A DNA stretch of 64,000 nucleotides, from contig CM060883.1 of the NCBI GenBank assembly GCA_030762935.1, positions 33,689,501 through 33,753,500 of the forward strand, in the 5' to 3' direction. The position numbers were made by a program, and so were the translations under genes. The DNA comes from Hymenopus coronatus. Taxonomy: Eukaryota > Arthropoda > Insecta > Mantodea > Hymenopodidae. The notes beneath the pieces were generated by a model, which had not been told where the DNA came from, searched no databases, and worked only from the letters and a program-made list of their open reading frames with translations. This document shows positions 46,798 to 57,693 of the stretch, in pieces. Every line of letters begins with the position of its first letter. The first letter of the stretch is position 1.

Positions 46798-47660
46798 CTT
46801 TTTACTTTCTCTACACGTACTGTGTACATAGTGTATAGAGAAGGTATTGTACTCCACCAAAATTTCAATATCGAGATTTCACCGGAAATATATGTTTTAG
46901 GGTCCCCTGTATCCAAAAAAAAATATTTTCAGAAGAAGGTCCGTGTGTGTGTCCGTGTGTCTGTGTCTGTGAACACGATAACTCAAAAACGAAAAGGCGG
47001 TAAAATACCAAACTTGGTATTTAAGTTTAGCATCTTTCAGGGCTGTGACACGAAGATTTTGAGAAAAATTCCCCCATCCCAAACTACCCTTTACATGGAA
47101 CTTTTTTCGAACATTTTGATTTTGTAAAAAATGACTGTAACGATTTTGATTAAAATATCGTATATTAAAGATATTTATCTGACAAATAAAATCTATATTT
47201 TGAATTTTCTGGGAATGGCTTCTGAAGACTACTTATTATTTTACGGAATTTTACATAACTGCTAAACCGTAAGAGATGGATAAAAACTTACCCCACAACA
47301 AATGTAGAGTACTTTAAAACACAATTTATGTTATATACATTTTTTTCGTGTAGTTGATTATTTTTTAGATATTCCTTGTTTTTGGTTTCAGCCATGAAGA
47401 ACCTACACTTTTCTCATACAGGAATTTGTCAACTCCTGTCCATACAAACAAAGGAACTTCAGTCACAAAGCAACCAGCTTTTGATTATCACTTTAACATA
47501 CGGTACTCCCTTATTTCGCTTCTACTTACAAGGATGCAAGTAATTAAACTATTTCTGTTAATTTTTTCTCCATTAGCATTAAGTAAATAGAAGCATAAGC
47601 TTTTTAACAATAATTTGTTGCAAAGATGTAGAGAAAGTAATGTGAATGGAACACATCATA
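46798..47660 (-). repeat. F1 repeat, full length
   Basis: Palindrome GTACTGTGTACATAGTGTAT, CA tract read as GTGTGTGTCCGTGTGTCTG, complete to GAACACATCATA. Abuts a miniature copy. Confidence 0.95.
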
Positions 47661-47826
47661 TTTTCACTTTCTCTACACGTACTATGTACATAGTGTATAG
47701 AGAAGGTACTGTACATCACCAAAAAATTCAATATCGAGATTTCACCGGAAATATATGTTTTAGGGTCCCCTGTATCCAGAAAAAGATCTAGGGAAAGTCA
47801 CGTGAATGGTACACATCAGATTTTTA
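47661..47826 (-). repeat. miniature F1 (both ends, centre deleted)
   Basis: Tail (TTTTCACTTTCTCTACACG) through GTCCCCTGTATCCAGAAAAA joined to the head end GGGAAAGTCACGTGAATGG...CATCAGATTTTT. 166 bp in all. Direct tandem with the preceding full copy. Confidence 0.9.
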
Positions 47827-48114
47827 TATTATTCGTTGGTTTTTTAAAGTATGAACTCATTTAACACAATACTTCTCTATTTCCCAATTATTTATGTGTA
47901 CAATGACTATTAATTTATATAGACCACAATGACGGCATCAATTCTTATCAACTGATCAGAACCGCTAAACTTTCTGACTCCAAACCCTTAGTTTCCATTG
48001 TTGTTTTGAACTTATACTGCCAATGTTGTTAAGTCAGGATTCATGAATGGTCCATGCTGTCTGCAATTGTTGCAGGCTCTGTAACCAGACAATGTTTTCT
48101 TTTTATACCGTGAA
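47827..48114. other. no gene recognised
   Basis: Ordinary AT-rich sequence. Confidence 0.4.
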
Positions 48115-48141
48115 GGGTTGAATGCATTATGCATTCAACCC
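48115..48141. repeat. perfect 13-bp-arm palindrome
   Basis: GGGTTGAATGCAT, one base, ATGCATTCAACCC. Lies exactly at the tail side of an ORF1-only retroposon remnant. Confidence 0.9.
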
Positions 48142-48440
48142 CCAGCCGAGGTGCAATGGCTGGGAGGATATGTGGGACTCTCCGCTTCCTCATGCGGCAT
48201 ACCCACTAAAAAACCGCTCCACGTTATAACAGTAGATTGCTGAGATCATCGTGCTCTGAAGCATAGCGCGGTTCCGCTTAGCACCCCTGTTAGTAGAAGA
48301 AAGATAGGAAGCTGCTTCACGTTGTGCGGGAGCAGGTGAAAGGTCATTTCTAGGCTGGCAGCCATGGAACCTGACTGCAGCCTAGGGAATGGAGGTGATA
48401 GTAGAGAGATATTAAAAAGGTGGACATTGAGGAGGGAAAT
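48142..48440 (-). pseudogene. ORF1-only retroposon remnant (ORF1 end plus 3' UTR)
   Basis: Minus-strand frame SPPFPRLQSGSMAASLEMTF matches SPNTPRWQSGPWSSLS of the 17 kb ORF1 C-terminus. It is followed, as in the other copies, by GGTGGAGCGGTTTTTTAGTG and GGGTATGCC of the 3' UTR. The closing CCCCTCCAC arm and poly-A are missing. A further case of ORF1 joined straight to this UTR. Confidence 0.6.
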
Positions 48441-48465
48441 GGACGTAGAAAACGACAAAGGTAAG

Positions 48466-48588
48466 CGACAGTCTTTCTGTGAAGAGATGCAACTCAAAAC
48501 GGAAACTGAAGGTTTCATCAAGTGATTGGTGTTTAGTGATGAAGCCAAGTTCCATCTGTCAGGAAAAGAGCACAAAGTCAGGTTATAG
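48466..48588 (+). pseudogene. transposase catalytic-start fragment
   Basis: RQSFCEEMQLKTETEGFIK, a stop, then LVFSDEAKFHLSGKEHKVR. The FSDEAxFHLSG motif marks the first catalytic Asp region of transposases in insect mariner-like repeats. The rest of the catalytic core is absent. Confidence 0.7.
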
Positions 48589-48647
48589 ACTTTAGAAATC
48601 CTAATATTTATTTGGAACATGTTCACGACTCGTTTCCGTTAAATTTT

Positions 48648-48899
48648 CCACATAGTTTGTTGGGAGACGTTTAAATCTCTAACTGGATTTTACGGTGGAT
48701 TTCTTTGGACTTCGTGTGAAACACGCTCCACATTTGCCTCACTTAGTGATGGATGACTGGTTGACTTCCGCTTACAGATGCATCCCCTCATTTTGAAATC
48801 AGCATAACACTTACGGATACTGGGCCCATGGATGGATTAACACCAAATTTTCTTGTAAAATTGCAGCACACAAAATGTCATGCCTTCGTTTACAGCCAT
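48648..48899 (-). pseudogene. transposase N-terminal HTH fragment
   Basis: From an ATG at 48899 (MAVNEGMTFCVLQFYKK), then a stop. HGPSIRKCYADFKMRGCICK and RKSTSHPSLSEANVERVSHE follow, then another stop, then RDLNVSQQTMW. This is the DNA-binding domain usually placed just N-terminal of the FSDEAxFHLSG region, but it lies on the opposite strand to that piece 60 bp away, so the locus is rearranged. Confidence 0.7.
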
Positions 48900-49769
48900 T
48901 TTCTGTTTTATCGTATCCTAGCAACGGAGCTAATGAATACCTTTACCAACATAACACAAATATATAAGTTTCTCTTTCCATTGATACCAATATCATGCTT
49001 CTAATTGTCTTCTAACAATAGTTATTCAAGTTTGTAATTGAAAAGATCATTTATAGTAATACTGTATTTGGAGAGCAATTCGTTGCCATTAAAACTTCCA
49101 TTTAAAAGGTCGCGCGGTAAGTGTTTGGCTTTCAAGGGACTGAAAGTAACTTCGGCACAACTACAGGAACACGGTATATTAATGTGTTAAAATTCACTCG
49201 GAAAAAATGTTTTATACTGAGACAGTACATGCCTTGTCACGGGGCTAAGAGTCATTCAGAAGGGAAAGGTAAATCATAGCCAATAATACGAATTATACCA
49301 AGAAGGGAAATATAAATGTACATTGAAAATGAGAAGGAAAGAAAGATTTCAAACACGTCTAAGGAGCCGAATTGTCACGAGCTGGTAACACAGTACCGTT
49401 TAAGAGGGTAGAGCATTGACTCGAAGGGTTGAGGTTACACTGCCCGAGGGGAAGTTAACAGGAAAAGAGAAAATAATGCTACCGCTGGCCAGGCGACACT
49501 TTTTTTTGAGGTACTTGGCGTAGAACATTGGCAGAGCAAAGTGGTGATATTTGGGTGCGTGGTGTAACCCTTAGTTGTGGCGAAAATAATTAATTTTAAT
49601 GCGGACGAGATCACTGCATCAAAATTAATAAGTAATAATAGTCGTGGTCGGGTAAACTGTAGTTTCACAGTAGAAAATTTAGGAGGAATTCGTGTGTGTT
49701 CGACGGCGGAAAAAGGGCGAACTAACTGAATAAAGCACTTGTGTCGTACCACACCCTGAGAGAATTTCC
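48900..49769. other. no gene recognised
   Basis: The 136-codon minus frame at 49435-49845 overlaps SINE-like sequence and lacks motifs; I do not call it a gene. Confidence 0.4.
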
Positions 49770-49880
49770 ATACTAGCCAAATCCTGAGATCGGGCACCCT
49801 CATATCCACACCATTCCTAATAGCCAAAACCCGCACCCGGGACACGAACCCATATCCCCGTTACCGCCCCGATACCAAAT
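49770..49880 (-). mobile_element. SINE-like fragment (B box)
   Basis: Minus strand GATATGGGTTCGTGTCCCGG followed by GTGCGGGTTTTGGC, in the style of the S4 post-B-box sequence. No convincing A box. Confidence 0.35.
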
Positions 49881-50267
49881 ATCCCGTACATCTGGATAGT
49901 ATGTAAATTCTTATTAGCAAATGGGTAGGAGGTTCCATGTACCCCTCAGAATGCATATACGTAATGATAAGAGTTTACATTATTTATACTGTCTGTCATA
50001 GCTTTGCGCATGTCTTGTTTACCACCCCACCACCACTCCAGGCCAATCAGGGCAAAGGGAAAGGAGGCCAGAGCGTAAGGATACATTGCAACGGAGTAAG
50101 GTGATAAGAAACAGGGTTTAGCTATTGTAAATAGCAATATAGTAACATCATGTATGCCAATAGTCATCGTTCAAGGTCAAAGTTGAGTAAAGAGTTCGTT
50201 CCTTTGACACAAAACAATGTAATAAACGAAAAGAATAATAAATTGTTAACCCTGTAGAAAACTATAA
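49881..50267. other. no gene recognised
   Basis: Nothing seen. Confidence 0.4.
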
Positions 50268-51069
50268 AAAAATATGATGTGACAATTCACATAACTTTCT
50301 CTACATCTCTGTAAGAAATTGTTGTTGAAGCTTATTTTTCTACCTACTTCATGCTAATCAAGATAAACTGTAGTAGAAATTGTCAATTACTCGCTTCCTT
50401 GTAAGTGAAAGGGAAACAAGGCAACACACTAGCTAAAGTAATAGTCAAATCTTTAAAAAGCCTATTGCTATGTGATTGAAATCCATTTCTTTGCATGGCC
50501 AGGAGTTGGTATATTCCCATATGAGAAAACTAACTGTTTAAAACCGAAACCAATAACAACAATTATGTCGGAAATGGCCAGTGTGTTTTAACGAGATGTT
50601 CATTTTTGTAAGTTTGTGTATCTCTTATGTTATGCAAAATTAAGCAAATTCATCCAGAATGAAGAGCTATTCAGAGGATATTCCTAGAAAATTCCAAATA
50701 TGCATTTTATTTTTCATGTAAATGTTTTAATATACGGTATTTTAATCAAAATTGTTACAGACGCTTTTGAAAAAAATCAAAAATTTCAAACATTTTTTCA
50801 TGTAAAGGGTAGTTTAGGGTGAGAGAATTTCCCCCAAAGTCTTTGTGTCACATCCTTGGAAGATACGTACTAAACTTAAATACCAATTTTGACTTTGGTG
50901 ACTTTTCGTTTTTGAGTTATCGTGTTCACAGGTACACTGACACACACATACACAAACACACACACAGACACTTTTCTAAAAATGCTTCTTTTGGATGCAG
51001 TGGACCCTGTTGAAATCTCATCTACTTATGTACCAAATCTGCTTATGTACCGTGTCCAGAAAGTAAAAA
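50268..51069 (+). repeat. F1 repeat, diverged
   Basis: Head TATGATGTGACAATTCACAT, CA tract GACACACACATACACAAAC, tail reduced: the palindrome is worn to TTATGTACCGTGTCCAG before AAAGTAAAAA. Confidence 0.85.
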
Positions 51070-51308
51070 TCTATGAATATATTTAAATTTCTTAAAGAAA
51101 CCACTTCCAAAATTAGCTGAGAGAGAGAGGTGGTTAGAAGTAATTTATATATTCTAAAACATTTAATCAAATTGAACTTTCGGTAATAGTACATTAAAAC
51201 GTTTAGAAAAATCTTCACAGAAATACAGAGATTTTAAATTTTACTCCCAGTGTTCCTTAAAACAGAATTTAATTCAAATAACGTTTTGTGGCCTTCGCAC
51301 AAATAAAG

Positions 51309-51368
<60 letters not shown>

Positions 51369-51805
51369 TAAAATGTTGAACCAAACTCTAATCTTACCTT
51401 TTCCGCGTTGATTTTGTATGCAGCATGGTTATATGGTTAGTAACCGTCCCTCTTTTGTCTTTTAGTTCTCCACGTGAACGCTATACCCGCCCATGTAAGA
51501 GCATTTTTTTTTTTTATCTCATCTCGTGCCCTCTCGCCTCTACACCTCTTCCGACCTTCCGTTGTCATCTACCGCAGCTTCCAATTTACTTCCGGACGAG
51601 CCCTGAACTATCCAAAGTCTGCGGTAGATTCTGATTTAATTTAAAGGAACCTGACATGTAAAGCCACGCGTAGGATGTGATAGGCCGTGACGTTTACAGC
51701 CTGCTTCTTACGTATTGAGCTCTCAGCAATAGCACGTGGTCGAGCCTTACCTCTGCAAAATTAATCCCATGTGACACATGCGCCTTGACAGAATTCTATA
51801 CTACC
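51070..51805. other. no gene recognised; (TA)n at 51313-51366
   Basis: AT-rich with a TA microsatellite of about 27 units. Confidence 0.6.
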
Positions 51806-52546
51806 ATAAAAATTTGATGTGTTACGCTCACATGGCCTTCTCTAGCTGTCCTACAAACTTCTTACATAAGATTATTCTTCTTTCTGCACCTTGCTAATCG
51901 AGGTACTCATTAGCACAATGTTCTTATTACTTATTTCCTTATAAGTAGGAAGAAAATAAGGGAATACACTAGGCTAAACCAATAGTCAAATGTTTTAAAA
52001 GCTGTCGTTACGCGATTGTCATTACAAATCGCTTCTTTTCTTGGCCAGGAGTAGAACAAAAGAAAGACGGACACTCCCGTTTGAGAAAAGTATAACTACT
52101 TCACAACTGAAACTAATAACAATGAGTACCTCGAAAACGGTAAGCTCCACGAAAAAAATGTATATGACATAACTTGTGTATTTTAAAAAATCCTACATTT
52201 TTTGTATAGTAAGCTTTTGTCTATCTCTTATGGTCTACTAGTTATGCCAAATTAAGCAAAATTCATCAAGAATAAACAGGTCCTCAGAAGCTATTCCCAG
52301 AAAAATCAAGATATACACTTTGTCAGGTAAATATCTTTAATATACGATATTTTAATCAAAATCGTTAGAGCCATTTTTAAGAAAATCAAAAATTTTAAAA
52401 AAGTTCCATGTAAAGGGTAGTTTGGGGTGGGGGGGATTTTTCTCAAAATCTTCGTGTCGCATCCCTGGAAGATACTAAACTTAAATACCAAGTTTAGTAT
52501 TTTAGCTACTATTCGTTTTTGAGTTATCGTGTTCACAGACACACGG

Positions 52547-52577
<31 letters not shown>

Positions 52578-52722
52578 CCTTTTTCTGAAAATGCTTTTTA
52601 TGGATACAGGGGGTCCTAAAACATGTATTTCCGGTGAAATTTCGGTATCGAATTTTTAGGTGGAATACAATACTTCTCTATCCCTATGTACATTATACAT
52701 ACGGAGCTAGAGAAAGTAAAAA
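51806..52722 (+). repeat. F1 repeat, full length
   Basis: Head TTTGATGTGTTACGCTCACA to GAGCTAGAGAAAGTAAAAA. Uninterrupted CA tract at about 52547-52573. Shares its terminal A5 with the next copy. Confidence 0.95.
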
Positions 52723-53302
52723 TTTGATGTTTTATTCACATATCTCTCTACATTGTTGTAACAGATTATTGTTAAAAATATATTCTTCTATCTACTTTAT
52801 GATAATCGAGACAGAATTGTCTTAATTACTTGCCTCCTTGTAAGTAAGGTATAGGGAAAATAAGGGAATACACTAGACTAAAACGATAGTCAAATATTTT
52901 AAAAGCTGGTTGCCATGTGAATGAAATCCCTTTCTATGCAGGGCCAGGAGTTTACAACTTTCCATTAGAAAAAAAAAATTAAGGGTATTAAATCTGAAAC
53001 AAACAACAAGGAACATTTGAGCCATTTTTGAGAAAAACACTTTCGATTTTTTCCCCTATAAAGGTCGCTTAAGGTGGGGAAGTTTTTTGAACTTTTCTTG
53101 AGTGTCACATCCTTGGAGGATACTAAACTTAAATGCTATATTTGGTATTTAACGGGCTCTACACACCCACACACACACACACACAAACATTTTTTCTAAA
53201 ATGTATTTTTAGATTCAGGGGTCCACTAAACATGTATTTTTGGTGAAGCATCGGTGTCAAATTTTTGGGTGGAATACAATATCTTCTCCATATAATATGT
53301 GT
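52723..53302 (+). repeat. F1 repeat, internal deletion, tandem with previous
   Basis: TTTGATGTTTTATTCACAT begins right after the A5 of the preceding copy. About 300 bp of the middle is missing (jump from ACAAGGAACA to TTTGAGCCATTTTTGAG). Tail incomplete. Confidence 0.9.
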
Positions 53303-53610
53303 GTGTTTGATGCCGGAGGGGTTTCCACACTGCAGCCATTGGCTTATTGTATACTAGACCACAGGCGATAGAATAAGATGAGAGTAATATCAACGGGCGG
53401 CCGAAACCAGACGGCGGAGTAAGAGCCACCGTGGAGGGTACCTAACATAATACAAGAAGTTCTGCATCTTGACGTGAGGACACTAGGATCCCGCACCCCA
53501 GGTGTGACGAATACCCTGAATCTACAAACAACTTCCAACGCCATCACGTCGCTGTATTTCCAGAGCGCAGTCACCATCACGGAAATGTTCATGAAATGAA
53601 GGGACAGGAA
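53303..53610. other. no gene recognised
   Basis: GC-richer than its surroundings (GGCGGCCGAAACCAGACGGC), may be part of an unidentified retroposon. Confidence 0.4.
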
Positions 53611-53940
53611 GGAATGAAGAAACCTTCCCAGCATTTGCCTAGTGACCAGGAAACTCCCGAAAAAAACTCATGGATTCAAAAGTCGGTCGCGGAAATCGAT
53701 CGCAGAGTCTCCAGAACGCCGGTCTCAGACAAGAAGTTTGGGGGAATGAAGAAACCTTCCTCAATTTGCCTAGTGACCCGGGAAAACGCCGAAAAACCCA
53801 GGTGTCAGAGAAATTGGCTGCGGAATGGATCCCACGACCACCCTAATGGCAGTTTCCGTCAGGAAGTTTAGGGGAATGAAGAAACTTTCGATCCCACGAC
53901 CTCTTGAATTCTCGGGCTTCTACTCTACATATGTGCTGAA
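53611..53940. repeat. about 130-bp tandem repeat, 2.5 units
   Basis: GGAATGAAGAAACCTTCC recurs at 53611, 53743 and 53873 (132 and 130 bp apart), with CATTTGCCTAGTGACC or ATTTGCCTAGTGACC and CGAAAAA blocks in each unit. Confidence 0.85.
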
Positions 53941-53953
53941 GAAAGCAATAAAA

Positions 53954-53955
<2 letters not shown>

Positions 53956-53993
<38 letters not shown>
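53956..53993. repeat. (TA)n microsatellite
   Basis: About 18 TA units. Confidence 0.95.
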
Positions 53994-53995
<2 letters not shown>

Positions 53996-54857
53996 ACTAA
54001 TAATGATAGAGGAATGTAATAGATAAGATTTTATACAAATGTGCTAAGACAATTCTAAAGCCAGTTTCAAGAAATTTCTAAGTATTAAACTTTTTATGCC
54101 CGGCAGTGTATTTTTGAAGGTGCCATATTGCGAATTTTAACAAATCCAGACTTTTGAGGTTATACTCCCCTCATACATTTATTATTCTCGTTTATTTCTT
54201 TCCCACCCAGCTTCTATATGCTGTCTAACAAGTAAAGTGTATACTGTCCATTAAACAGCTGGGGGTTAGGAAGGAACTTGAATTGTATGCATGAATCTGA
54301 AGAGCAAATATGGTCCTCGTATACTGGAGTTCATTTTAAACGCCCAAAGGACAGTGGCGCAGCGAAATTTCATTAGTTCTGTGTTCATTGCAGCCGTAAC
54401 AACACTTGACCTCAGGGTGTAGTACCTGCCATCTCGTACAGATGTCGCCACCCCCTTGACCAAAGCCCTACTCTATCATATCGGTAGCAGCTGCCACAGC
54501 CCTGCTTGGTTTCATAACATCCCTCTCTCACCAAGGACACGAAATGAACCCTGTGCTCCATCTGTCTCCGTGGCCATAGGGGAGGAAGAAAGAAAAAACT
54601 GAATTCATAGAGTAGAAGACCGCGGGGGGGGGGGATGCGGTTCAGTAATAACACAAGAATACTGCTGTTTTGCTTCTTTTCTTTATGACCTACATCACTC
54701 ATCTTACAAGGGCTGTTACGTTATGGAAGATGCTGCCATCTCTAAAGCTCTGAAAATACTAGAGAAAAGTCTTTGATTCAGTGGAAACTTCAATGTTATA
54801 ATCGCATCCTTACCATCGTTTATTAGTTTTTCTAGAAAATATGAAGTAAATGGTGTT
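53994..54857. other. no gene recognised
   Basis: Contains a G10 run at about 54625. The 96-codon minus frame at 54412-54702 has no motif. Confidence 0.4.
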
Positions 54858-55129
54858 TTATTTATGGTCGCTCTTTAACTGATGTGGTTCTCAGCGTCCC
54901 GTTCTATATTGGGCGTGAAATACCGCTAGAGGCCTCTTTTATCAGGCTTGAGGGTCTTTTACGTGCTGTAAATCTACGACACGGGACCAACAGCTTTACT
55001 TCCCTTCCGCAGGAAGCCATACTAAGGTTTTTTACGCCCGAAAAAATCCATCGTCCTCCACCGAGTTTAAACCCGCGATCTTGGGTACATGAAGTGAGCA
55101 TGCTAAGCACTACACCACGTGGGACGACT
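54858..55129 (-). mobile_element. tRNA-derived SINE, family S3
   Basis: Minus strand box A TGGTGTAGTGCTTAGC and box B GGGTTTAAACTC. Body TTTTTCGGGCGTAAAAAACC and CGTAAATCTAC-type landmarks match the copy at 60782-61081, in the opposite orientation. Confidence 0.85.
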
Positions 55130-55454
55130 ACTTTTTTGTGTATAGTAGGTAGAGAAGATATTGTATTCCACCCAAACATTTGATACTGAGATTTCACGGG
55201 AAATATATGTTTGTAGGTCCCCTGAGTCCAAAAATGCATTTTTATAAAAATGTCCATGTATGTATCTCTGCGTGTCTGTGGACAGCATAGCTCAGTCGGT
55301 TAAATACCAAACTTGGTATATAAGTTTAGAATTTTCAAAGGATGCGAAAGGAATGTTTTGATGAAAATCTCCCCACCTCAAATTACCCTTTCTCAAAAAT
55401 GGCTCCAACGATTTTGATTAAAATCCTTTATATCTAAGATAATTACATGGCAAA

Positions 55455-56470
55455 TGCGGCGGCCTTGTGTGTGGCGTGTTGAACTAATCACCACATTCAG
55501 AGCACCAGGTGCTGCGTTCTTGGCTTCGTGCCCAGATTGGTGGTGACGTTAGTGGTGCTGTAAGACTCACTCCACTACCAATGAGTAGATGCACGTACCT
55601 GTTGATGTAAGTCTATTACCGGTGAGATGCCTCGGCGTTGCTCAGTCTGCACGATAGTTGACTCACTCGGGGTGGTAGTTCTGGGAGTGATCTTATAAAT
55701 AACGTAGACATACGTAACTTTACTTGATTTATTGTAACTAGGAGGTGCGAGACAAGCACTTTGCTTCACAATTCTGCTAACTTAAACATTTACTAGGAAC
55801 TTTAATACTTGGTTATTCACACGTACTTATTTATACTTCTTCTTTCTTGATTCCGCTTTACACAATTTAATTTTAATACACGTCACTGACTTTAAATATA
55901 CTTGACTCAGAGCGCTGTTAACTACTAAGAATCGTTAAGAGCTACAAGTTTGACTTTGTGCGAGGATGTAACTTACGTGACGTTCAGCATAACAACCGAC
56001 AGCATCACTGTATTACAAGATCAGACAAAAGACAGCCAACAAACAGACAGTAGCAGACAGCGACAGACTTATATACTAAAAATACACTCATGGCGGCTTC
56101 TTTCTGATTGGACAGAAAGGCCGCGCAATTGACGTAAATATTACCCTAAATCCATTGTTCTCATCCCAGAGTGCACCACAACACCTACGTGACACGTGTT
56201 ATACAGTGGAAAATTACTCTTTTCCGAATTTTAAGCTTTTGCCCCGGCGTGAGTCGTTGGTACATGCCTGGACAAAAGAAAACCTGTTAACAAAGAGCAT
56301 CTCACACCACTATTCTGGCTTGGCGTCAGCTTTCTGTTTGCTTTGCTCCAAGCTGAACTTTACTCTGCTAAATACATAAGTTAATAAGTATTTGCACTCT
56401 TTACCTATACATTGCTAAATAATTAATAAACTAACAATAATTATTGTAGAGAAGCTAATTAACGGTCTCA
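55455..56470 (-). mobile_element. candidate solo LTR
   Basis: A 1016-bp insertion with TG...CA ends (plus strand TGCGGCGG...GGTCTCA) and a 4-bp CAAA duplication on each side, inside an F1 copy whose own sequence tells where host DNA resumes. On the minus strand it has CCAAT at 56107-56111, TATATAAG at 56069-56076, an expected start near 56040, and AATAAA at 55728-55733. This order (U3, R, U5) suits a long terminal repeat. A 4-bp duplication fits Ty3/gypsy-like or similar elements. No internal region, so only a recombined solo copy. The first 100 bp look partly SINE-like, an alternative I cannot exclude. Confidence 0.5.
56068..56114 (-). promoter_or_regulatory. CCAAT/TATA promoter in the LTR-like insertion
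   Basis: CCAATCAG, 28 nt, TATATAAG on the minus strand. Confidence 0.55.
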
Positions 56471-56969
56471 CAAATAAAGTGTGTATCTTGATTTTTCGGG
56501 AAATGGCCTCTGAAGACCTCTTTATTCTGAATGGATTTTTCTGAATTTTGCATAACTGCTAAACCATAAGAGATAGATAAAACGTACTACACAAAGCATT
56601 AAAATCTACTTACAACACACAATTTATGTAATGCACATTTTTTTCGAGGTGTTCCTTGTTATTGGTTTCAATTTTAAAATACTTAAATTTTTCTCACATG
56701 GCAACTTGCCAACTCCTGGCCACCAAAGAAACGGATTTCAGTTCCATAGCAACCACATTTTAAAACATTTGACTGTAGGTTTAACCTAATATATTCCCTT
56801 ATATTCCTTATGCCTAAAGGAACTAAGTAATAAGACCGTTTCTGCTAATGTTTGTCTGGATGAACATGAAGTAGATAGAAGAATGAGCTTATTAACAATA
56901 ATTTGTTACAGAGATGTAGGGAAAGTCAAGTGAATGGAACACATCAGATTTTTGGTATTCTGTTATTAC

Positions 56970-57690
56970 ATAAACATGTTTTTTCTCTACTTCATATTAA
57001 TTGATATAAACCTTTGCAGAAATAATGCCATTCCTATGTCGTTCTAGTTAAATGGGAGTAGAGGAAACCGAATAGATAGCCAAGTGTTTTAAAAGCAGTG
57101 ATAGAAAACTATACTTTTTCTATTACAATGTAGAAAAAGCTGAATAACTACAGAAGCTTAAAAAGTGGCAATAGTGAACAATTCAAACCAAAACAACGGA
57201 TAACTTCGAATTGGTTGATGTCACAAAAATTATATTTTTTAAGAACATTACATATTTTGTAGTAACTTTCTTTTCCTCTCGTTGTTTACCAGTTACACCA
57301 AATCATGAAACAATATTTCGAAATGAACAAAAAGTCCACAATATAGATGCATACATTTTATTAGTCATGTAAAATCTTAAATAAACGGGTTTTAATTTAA
57401 TTGTCGGTGTAAATTTTGAGAACTTTAAATATAATGAAAATTTTGCTATATTAAGGATAGTTTGGGATGAGGTGAATTTGTTGAAAACTTGCATATCCAT
57501 TTTGGAAAGTAGATACTAAACTTCATTTCCAATTTTGGTATTCATATGCACTTTAAGTTTTGAATTATACTGCACACAGACCTTTTTTTAAAAACTATTA
57601 TATTAACGAGGCTCAAAATCTGTAATTATTTTGAAATATCAATAATGGAATTTTGAGTGGACTGCAATATTTTCTGAAGCTAATAGGTAC
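56970..57690 (+). repeat. F1 old copy
   Basis: Strongly diverged: TTTTCTCTACTTCATATTAA head zone, CATTTTATTAGTCATGTAAAA, tail TTTTGAGTGGACTGCAATAT. CA tract lost. Confidence 0.65.
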
Positions 57691-57693
57691 ATG

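Larger units (their letters stand above)
55137..56954 (-). repeat. F1 repeat split by a solo-LTR-like insertion
   Basis: F1 tail half at 55137-55454 and head half at 56471-56954 join at ACATGGCAAA / ACAAATAAAGTG of the consensus GACAAATAAAATG. The inserted 1016 bp is described separately. Confidence 0.85.

Noticed and set aside
49435..49845. 136-codon minus-strand ORF
   Set aside because: No motif, overlaps SINE-like sequence, no splice or promoter context.
106..55257. Recurring frame containing PVKSRYRIF...YTMYIV at F1 tails
   Set aside because: Translation of the conserved tail and its palindrome. No coherent start or domain, and frames on the opposite strand recur as well.
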